From Anaerolineae bacterium (GTDB lineage: Bacteria; Chloroflexota; Anaerolineae; 4572-78; J111): a stretch of DNA of 10,620 nt. This document shows positions 5,926 through 10,620 of the stretch, one piece after another. The stretch spans positions 1 to 10,620 of the forward strand of contig JAGRBY010000214.1 in assembly GCA_020433835.1 (NCBI GenBank). Reading direction: 5' to 3'. The notes under the pieces were generated by a model. It saw nothing but the letters and a program-made list of their open reading frames with translations, searched no databases and was not told the DNA's origin. Numbering within the stretch: the stretch's first letter is position 1; the number at the start of each line of letters is the position of its first letter. Made by a program: the position numbers and the translations under genes.

Positions 5926-8796
5926 CTATCGATTCCAATTGGCCAGTAGGGTTTGGGGATCATCCTCGCCGGGTGAGCCGCCGAGATTGGTACTGGCGCG
6001 CCAACTGTGGGGCGCGTTAGGATCGCCTTCGAGATCAACCAGCACCAGCGAGTCGCCTCGACCGTCGGGACTAACCGGCCAGCCGTGATCATCGTCATAA
6101 GTCACCGCGTAGATGACCTCGCCCCTGAAATCGTGCAGAACAATGGCTTCACCATCGTTTGAAAGCTGGCCTTGATAGGTGCCAAACAAGGGCGCAGCCG
6201 GATACTTTTCGGCAAAGGCCGCTGCATTCCGAGCCAGCACCATAAATTGACCCGGCAAAAGCAGGGGAGTGTTAGGTGGAAACGTGTAGCGGATGCCTTC
6301 GAAGCTCGCGTTGGCTAAATCGATGGCCGCACTGCCGTTGTTTTTCAATTCAAGAAATTCGTAGTCGCCGCCTTCGGGGGGGTTGTACATGATTTCGGTG
6401 AATTGCAGTGGATTGGGTTGGTCGGCCACGCGGAAGGCAGTTTCGGCCAGGGCGCTCCACTGGCCGTCAGCCAACAAGCGTGCTCTGATGCGGGTGGTGG
6501 TGGTTAGCACCAACGGGGCAGCATAACGAATCACTGACGGAGAAACCGCGCCGGTGACGGCCTGACGGGGGTCCGTTCCATCGAGCGTATAGTAAATTTC
6601 GCCCTGCCCGGCTGCCGGAAAATTGAGCGCCACTTCAGAATTGGGCGCGACAAGCCCACCCGGCGGATTAAAGATGGGCGGATCAAGAGTGGGATAGTAG
6701 CCGGTTTGCCGCGCCCGGTCGATCAACTGGGCGACGTTGCCATCCATTTGATTGAGCACATCCTGACGGGCAATCCGCCAGTCCTCTTGCATCAGCGGCG
6801 GATCGAACACGGCATCGCCCCAGCGGGCCGACTCACCGATGATGGCTTGCTCCAGCGGTTGGGTGATATCCAGCCAGCGGGCCTGGGCATTGGCCTCGGT
6901 CAGCGCGCCAGCGTTGAAGAGATGGCGATACATTCGGTCGGCCAGCATCATCCGAAAATCGGGGTTTTCCATCAGGGCCGGAACCAGCCGTTTGAGCCGG
7001 TTGCGCTGACCGCCATATTTGTCTTCGCCCAGGTAAATATCCGCGCCGTCGAACCAGGTTTTCTCGCCATCCCAGGCAAAATATTTCACCCGTCCGTCCG
7101 GGTTGTGAACGAGGGCGTACCAGTTGTTGTGACCCCAATCGGTGTTACCACTGTAAAAATTGAGGATGAGATAATCGGCAAATTGCTCGACATCTAACAG
7201 TTTGGTAACGGCGGCGTATTTGTCAGGATCAGCCAGGCCACCCGCTCGGGCTAAGGCGTGAAGTTGGTCGAAGCGCTCGGTGTTGCCGCTGACCGGGCCG
7301 GAGTGGTTGACGACACCCCAATCATCGCGCTCGCCGCCGAAATAGGCTGCCGCAAAGGCGGCATCGGGCCGTTCGACCACGTTGTACAAGCCCCAATAGA
7401 GGCCGTTAAGATACAGATGGGCAAAGAGGCCGTGCGATCCCACACCCGACATCGCAATTTGCGAGGCTCGCAGCCATTCATCGCGGGCATAAGTCGATAG
7501 GCGCAAATCTTCGGGGCGGTCGCCCAGTTCGGGATAACCGGCAAAAGTCCGATTTACGCCGCCGCGCAAAACCAGCGTATCGAACGCCTCAACGGGCGAG
7601 TCGGGAAAAAACGGCTGCTCCAGTTTCGTCGAACCGTAATCACGTTTGAAAAAGAGTCGAAAGGAGTGCTTAGGATAAACGCGCAGGCGGCCCACGCCAC
7701 CCTGAATGCGAATGCCGGCATTGACCTGGAAATTGCGATGCTCGGCAGCGGGGTCGATAAATTCGACGGAGATAGGGCGCTCCCAGAGTACGCCGCGCTC
7801 TTCAGAGTTTTGGTAAATATCAAGGTTTTTGGCGTCGGAGACCAGCGAAATAGTGGGGATAGCTTGCAGCGCCTCAGCAATCGACTGGCTGTAGCGCGGA
7901 TCATCAACCACGCGAGCATCCATCTCATAATCGGCTCCGGCGGGGAAGCCGGGCGGGTTGGGCGGCTGGCGCACCACGTCATCGAGAAACAGGTAAGTTT
8001 GGGTTTCGTTGGCGGCGGGTAGCATGCCCGGTTTCTCGGCAGAGGCTTGCAGAAACGCGGTTGTGGCGATGGTGATCGGCCCGGTATAGGCCAAACCGCT
8101 CTCCAAGGTGGGATCGCTGCCGTCGAGGGTGTATCGGATCGCCGCGCCGGTGGTGGTGGTGGTTAAAGTGACGGTAAAAGGTGAATCGAAGAAACCTCGG
8201 CTAACGCTAAATAAGATCGGCTCGACGCGACCGGCCCATGCGTGCGCCTCGGCGTTAGAGCGACCGGGCGTAGGCGGATCGAGATAAACCAACGCATCGT
8301 TGTTTTCATAGCGCCCATAGGCGATATCGCGCCACTGGGGTGGGTATTGCGGCTCAATGACATCAACAAAGTGCTGGTCAAGAATGCGATACAGCCCCAA
8401 AAAGTCGCCGTCGCTGTTGAGTTTGAAGTTGGTATGCAGCGCCGAGCCGGATCGCGTCTCGTGCCGATTTTTACCGGACGCAAAGACGAGCAGATAATCA
8501 TTGGCCGCTAACGTAACGTCGGGGAAAACCCACTTCTCCGGCAGGGTGGGATCGTCGGTGAGCGACCAGCCCGATAGGTTAACCGGCTGCGTGCCGCGAT
8601 TGTACAACTCGATCCAGTCAGAGGAGTCGCCGTCTTCATCGACCAGACCCAACCCGTTCGAGGCCACAAACTCGTTGATGACGATATCACCGGCCACGGT
8701 GCGGAGGGCCGGGGCAAGCAGATAGCGGCCCAACCCCAATACGAGGCAGGCTCCGATTACACCCCAAAAGATAATGATGTGTCTGCGTCTGGTCAT
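5926..8796 (-). CDS. Secreted or membrane-anchored CotH-family protein with LTD and chitobiase-like repeats
   Basis: 956-residue envelope protein. After a basic start (MTRRRH) a hydrophobic segment (about 7-30) acts as signal peptide or anchor. Domain order: lamin-tail domain 1 (about 37-140, IVINEFVASNG...DWIELYNRG...LSGWSLTD); Fn3/chitobiase C-terminal-like module 1 (about 200-268, IRYTLDGSDPT); CotH kinase-like core (about 312-690); chitobiase-like module 2 (about 708-790, IYYTLDGTDPR); lamin-tail domain 2 (about 797-945, FTEIMYNPPEGG). Known CotH proteins, such as the Bacillus spore-coat kinase, transfer phosphate to secreted proteins. Candidate active-site residues are Asp553 in NTDWGHNN and Asp576 in FAWDGEKTW. 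The paired flanking domains suggest surface binding to glycan or protein. First gene of a three-gene operon. The ribosome site is poor (TGAG close to ATG), so the start is fixed mainly by the signal segment. Kinase activity and target are inferred. Confidence 0.92.
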   Translation of the reverse strand: MTRRRHIIIFWGVIGACLVLGLGRYLLAPALRTVAGDIVINEFVASNGLGLVDEDGDSSDWIELYNRGTQPVNLSGWSLTDDPTLPEKWVFPDVTLAANDYLLVFASGKNRHETRSGSALHTNFKLNSDGDFLGLYRILDQHFVDVIEPQYPPQWRDIAYGRYENNDALVYLDPPTPGRSNAEAHAWAGRVEPILFSVSRGFFDSPFTVTLTTTTTGAAIRYTLDGSDPTLESGLAYTGPITIATTAFLQASAEKPGMLPAANETQTYLFLDDVVRQPPNPPGFPAGADYEMDARVVDDPRYSQSIAEALQAIPTISLVSDAKNLDIYQNSEERGVLWERPISVEFIDPAAEHRNFQVNAGIRIQGGVGRLRVYPKHSFRLFFKRDYGSTKLEQPFFPDSPVEAFDTLVLRGGVNRTFAGYPELGDRPEDLRLSTYARDEWLRASQIAMSGVGSHGLFAHLYLNGLYWGLYNVVERPDAAFAAAYFGGERDDWGVVNHSGPVSGNTERFDQLHALARAGGLADPDKYAAVTKLLDVEQFADYLILNFYSGNTDWGHNNWYALVHNPDGRVKYFAWDGEKTWFDGADIYLGEDKYGGQRNRLKRLVPALMENPDFRMMLADRMYRHLFNAGALTEANAQARWLDITQPLEQAIIGESARWGDAVFDPPLMQEDWRIARQDVLNQMDGNVAQLIDRARQTGYYPTLDPPIFNPPGGLVAPNSEVALNFPAAGQGEIYYTLDGTDPRQAVTGAVSPSVIRYAAPLVLTTTTRIRARLLADGQWSALAETAFRVADQPNPLQFTEIMYNPPEGGDYEFLELKNNGSAAIDLANASFEGIRYTFPPNTPLLLPGQFMVLARNAAAFAEKYPAAPLFGTYQGQLSNDGEAIVLHDFRGEVIYAVTYDDDHGWPVSPDGRGDSLVLVDLEGDPNAPHSWRASTNLGGSPGEDDPQTLLANWNR

Positions 8797-8837
8797 GGCT
8801 CACTAAAACGGTCGATACGGCCTCATAGTTTCGGATT

Positions 8838-8865
8838 AGTGTACTTGATTCAGGGAATTGGGCAA
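8838..8865 (-). promoter_or_regulatory. Weak promoter candidate for the CotH operon
   Basis: On the minus strand TTGCCC (8860-8865) and TACACT (8838-8843) are 16 bases apart, each matching consensus at 4/6. This would give a leader of about 35 bases before the CotH-family gene. It is the only reasonably spaced pair I found, so it is offered with low confidence. Confidence 0.25.
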
Positions 8866-9024
8866 AGGGAACAGGATTTACTTTGTCCGGGTGGTTGGGT
8901 TTCGCGTACTTTTTCGCCTGATTTAAGATATAGGAGTATAAAGTGTTAAGCATTTTGCCAGCCCAATAATATAGAAGGGAGTCAGACAGTTTCAAATGAG
9001 ACGACAACGACAATGAAAATTACC

Positions 9025-9050
9025 GTAGGACAAACTTAAGTTTGTCCCAC
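9025..9050. repeat. Perfect 20-base palindrome, within a 26-base near-palindrome
   Basis: GGACAAACTTAAGTTTGTCC (9028-9047) is a perfect palindrome centred on CTTAAG. After one mismatched pair, two further pairs match (GT at 9025-9026 with AC at 9049-9050). It ends 27 bases before the DUF1294 start. There is no loop and no T-run, so it is a poor terminator. It could be a dimer-binding operator or a copy of a dispersed palindromic element; there is no second copy in this window. Confidence 0.65.
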
Positions 9051-9063
9051 AAGTCTATTTTCA

Positions 9064-9070
9064 GAGGGGA
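9064..9070 (+). promoter_or_regulatory. Ribosome binding site fixing the DUF1294 start
   Basis: GAGGGGA lies seven bases before ATG at 9078. The frame is also open from TTG at 9042, but that start lies inside the palindrome with no ribosome site, so 9078 is preferred and the protein has 127 rather than 139 residues. Confidence 0.75.
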
Positions 9071-9077
9071 AAGATTG

Positions 9078-9461
9078 ATGTCCAACTACTTCGGTAAATT
9101 TCTGACATTAGAAGCCATTCTATTTGGGCTATTTGCATTGGCTTTTAGCGCTGTTCTCTATTCATACATAGCTGATATTTCATCAATTACAGACCGGTAC
9201 ATCTTGTACCTGTTAAGCCTCAATGGTACGGTCTTTATGCTCTATGGTGCCGATAAACTATCGGCCAGGTACGGCGGACGACGCGTGCCGAACCCTCTAT
9301 TTCATCTGCTGGCGCTGCTGGGAGGCTTTGTGGGGGGCTGGTTTGGCCGGGCTATTTGGAACCACAAGACCAATAAAGACGAGTATTTAAGTTACCCCGT
9401 CGTTTTAACCCTGAGCACTCTCCTCCACGGAGCGTATATTTATCTAACCTACTTTGCATAG
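9078..9461 (+). CDS. DUF1294 family small membrane protein
   Basis: 127-residue membrane protein of family DUF1294, function unknown. Hydrophobic segments lie at about 9-29, 41-55, 73-91 and 106-124. The family signature is clear: LSLNGTVFMLYGADKLSARYGGRRVPNPLF split over residues 46-75 (asparagine, then YGADK, then the Arg-rich turn and a proline), followed by LLALLGGFVGGWFGR (77-91) and HKTNK (95-99). Homologues are small stand-alone proteins, sometimes fused to a cold-shock domain, which is absent here. It reads rightward, divergent from the CotH operon, and is separated from the GH99-like gene by 174 bases with a promoter of its own, so it is probably a single-gene unit. No clear terminator follows the stop. 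Confidence 0.9.
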   Translation: MSNYFGKFLTLEAILFGLFALAFSAVLYSYIADISSITDRYILYLLSLNGTVFMLYGADKLSARYGGRRVPNPLFHLLALLGGFVGGWFGRAIWNHKTNKDEYLSYPVVLTLSTLLHGAYIYLTYFA

Positions 9462-9512
9462 TGTAGCCCTCTAAATCGCATCTATTTTGTCATAAAATAT
9501 TTACCGCACCCG

Positions 9513-9540
9513 GCAACAACTTTTGCAATCAAATTGTTGC
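9513..9540. promoter_or_regulatory. Inverted repeat over the -35 box of the GH99-like gene
   Basis: GCAACAA (9513-9519) and TTGTTGC (9534-9540) are perfect inverted copies with 14 bases between them. The -35 box (9523-9528) lies in that spacer and the right arm lies between -35 and -10. The position fits an operator for a dimeric repressor. Confidence 0.4.
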
Positions 9541-9550
9541 GTGATATACT
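9523..9550 (+). promoter_or_regulatory. Promoter of the GH99-like gene
   Basis: TTGCAA (9523-9528) and TATACT (9545-9550) are 16 bases apart and match the consensus at 4/6 and 5/6. The start of transcription would be near 9557, giving a leader of about 80 bases. Confidence 0.5.
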
Positions 9551-9635
9551 CCGCTGTTTGTTGGTCATGATTTAGAGTCGTGAAGAGAGTTACCGGGACG
9601 TTTGCACAGGTACTTTTACGTTTGGACAAATGGTT

Positions 9636-10620
9636 ATGAGACACACCCTAAGATGCTTTATCGTTTTCTGCTTTCTGCTTTTGGCTACTGCCCCATCGGC
9701 TCCTGCTTTGGCTCAGGAGCCACCGGTACTGGCCTTTTACTACGCCTGGTTCGATCAAAGCACCTGGAGTTCCGGCCAATCGGTTGATGTGCCGGCCCAA
9801 CCGTATGCCTCAACCGATCCGGCCACCATCGAGCGCCACGTGGCGCAAGCTCAGGGCGCGGGCATTAACGCCTTTGTGCAATCCTGGTACGGCCCGCAGG
9901 TAGAAAACAATCAAACCGAAACCAACTTCCGCACGCTGCTCGATATTGGCGCGGCGCGAGGCTTCAAAGCCGCCGTTGATCTGGAAGTGACCAGCCCCTT
10001 TTTGGGCAGCAGCGGCGCGGTCACCAACGCCATTGCCACGCTGATGGCGACGCACGTTCAGCATCCGGGTTACTTGCAGTATCAGGGCAAACCGGTCATC
10101 TTTTTTTGGCGACAGCAGCAGTATTCGGTCGATACCTGGGCGAGTATTCGCAACCAGGTTGATCCCAACCACACCACCATTTGGATCGCCGAAGGCACCG
10201 ATCTGGCGTACCAAGCCGTTTTCGACGGCCACCATCTTTACAGCATCGCCTGGGCCGGCTCGCCGGGTGATGAATTGGCCCGCTGGGGTAATCGGGTGCG
10301 GAGCTATGAGGCCGATAATCAGGTTGACCGGCTGTGGGTGGCGACAGCCATGCCCGGTTACAACGATACCAACCTGCCACGCAGCAACGCCTTTGCCGTA
10401 TCGCGGCAGGGCGGCGACTATCTACGGCAAACCTGGCGCGGCGCTCTGGCCAGCCAACCCGATATGGTTATCATCAACAGCTTTAACGAGTGGCTGGAAG
10501 GCACGCAGCTTGAGCCGAGCGCCAGCTACGGCAACCTTTATCTCGATGTGACCCGCGAACTCGTAACCGAACTGCGCGGCAGTCCACCGCCGGCACCGGC
10601 TCCGCTTCAGGTCGCCGCAC
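9636..10620 (+). CDS. Secreted GH99-like glycoside hydrolase, C-terminus cut by window edge
   Basis: The frame is open from ATG at 9636 to the right edge, 328 codons and one base, with no stop. Residues 1-26 form a signal peptide (RHTLRCFIVFCFLLLATAPSAP core, then ALA before QEPP), so it is exported. The mature part starts with a barrel strand VLAFYYAWF (about 31-39), then AGINAFVQSWYG, and ends its catalytic region with NSFNEWLEGTQLEPS (281-295). In GH99 endo-alpha-mannosidases/mannanases the two key acids form an E-x-x-E pair in this motif; here they are Glu285 and Glu288. A proline/alanine-rich linker (PPPAPAP) begins near 316, so at least one more domain probably follows. ATG at 9630 is in frame too, but GGAC (9624-9627) is better spaced for 9636. 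Substrate is not certain: related proteins include GH71 and WbsX-type polysaccharide enzymes. Confidence 0.88.
   Translation, partial: MRHTLRCFIVFCFLLLATAPSAPALAQEPPVLAFYYAWFDQSTWSSGQSVDVPAQPYASTDPATIERHVAQAQGAGINAFVQSWYGPQVENNQTETNFRTLLDIGAARGFKAAVDLEVTSPFLGSSGAVTNAIATLMATHVQHPGYLQYQGKPVIFFWRQQQYSVDTWASIRNQVDPNHTTIWIAEGTDLAYQAVFDGHHLYSIAWAGSPGDELARWGNRVRSYEADNQVDRLWVATAMPGYNDTNLPRSNAFAVSRQGGDYLRQTWRGALASQPDMVIINSFNEWLEGTQLEPSASYGNLYLDVTRELVTELRGSPPPAPAPLQVAA

Larger units (their letters stand above)
8797..9077. other. Divergent intergenic region between the CotH operon and the DUF1294 gene
   Basis: 281 bases with leaders of two divergent genes. It holds a weak minus-strand promoter candidate (8838-8865), a -10-like TATACT on the minus strand (8935-8940) lacking a well-spaced -35, a purine run AAGGGAG on the plus strand (8975-8981) leading only to a six-codon ORF, the 20-base palindrome (9028-9047) and the DUF1294 ribosome site. 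No convincing plus-strand promoter was found. Confidence 0.6.

Noticed and set aside
5488..5949. 153-codon open frame on the plus strand
   Set aside because: It is antisense to the VTC polymerase gene, whose motifs are intact; it is a product of that gene's codon bias.
6706..7197. 163-codon open frame on the plus strand
   Set aside because: It lies wholly opposite the CotH core, whose domain motifs are clear; the frame shows no recognisable domain and no ribosome site.
6488..8165. Repeated GGTGGT runs (about 6491 and 8149) as a microsatellite or recombination site
   Set aside because: They encode threonine runs in equivalent places of the two chitobiase-like modules and are explained by protein sequence.
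9042..9077. Longer DUF1294 protein starting at TTG 9042
   Set aside because: That start is inside the palindrome and lacks a ribosome site, whereas ATG 9078 has GAGGGGA at seven bases.
9602..9787. 61-codon plus-strand frame over the start of the GH99-like gene
   Set aside because: The frame from 9636 gives a signal peptide running straight into a GH99-like domain; this one ends soon and resembles nothing.
9810..10551. Open frames on both strands (9810-10235 minus, 10159-10551 plus)
   Set aside because: They lie inside the GH99-like gene, whose frame is open throughout with family motifs and a signal peptide.

Overview
The window looks like a chromosomal segment of a heterotrophic bacterium, most plausibly a member of the Chloroflexota (Anaerolineae/Caldilineae-like). 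The reasons are the gene content (a secreted CotH protein with lamin-tail domains, a VTC polyphosphate polymerase next to a DUF4956 membrane protein, a GAF-PAS histidine kinase without membrane segments, a GH99-like secreted hydrolase), the GC-rich coding sequence and the AT-rich intergenic DNA. The phylum is an inference; no rRNA or other marker gene is present. No tRNA, rRNA, CRISPR array, transposase or phage gene was seen.

Left part: the window opens inside a minus-strand acetate transporter of the GPR1/FUN34/YaaH (SatP) family, cut by the left edge. A 661-base AT-rich divergent region follows. It carries a perfect 22-base palindrome resembling a LacI/CcpA-type operator over the -35 box of a good promoter, a doubtful 50-codon ORF just downstream, a perfect TGTGA-N6-TCACA CRP-type site, and a hairpin. 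Alanine racemase (alr) is then read rightward. It ends tail to tail with a minus-strand sensor kinase, the two stop codons overlapping by 4 bases.

Middle part: a two-gene minus-strand unit (tail-anchored TPR protein, then the soluble GAF-PAS-HisKA-HATPase kinase; 8-base overlap) has its own good promoter. Upstream of it lies an 83-base element bounded by perfect 15-base inverted repeats. Then comes a three-gene minus-strand operon: CotH-family protein (956 aa), VTC-domain polyphosphate polymerase and DUF4956 membrane protein. At both junctions the next ATG directly follows the previous stop codon with no base between. This set of families is known to cluster in bacteria. Its joint function is not established, and it is the most interesting system here: a possible envelope-associated phosphate or polyphosphate device made of a CotH kinase-like enzyme with adhesion-type domains, a polyphosphate-type polymerase and an integral membrane partner.

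Right part: reading rightward, a 20-base perfect palindrome precedes a small DUF1294 membrane protein. After it comes a promoter overlapped by an inverted repeat, and then the first 328 codons of a secreted GH99-like glycoside hydrolase that runs off the right edge.
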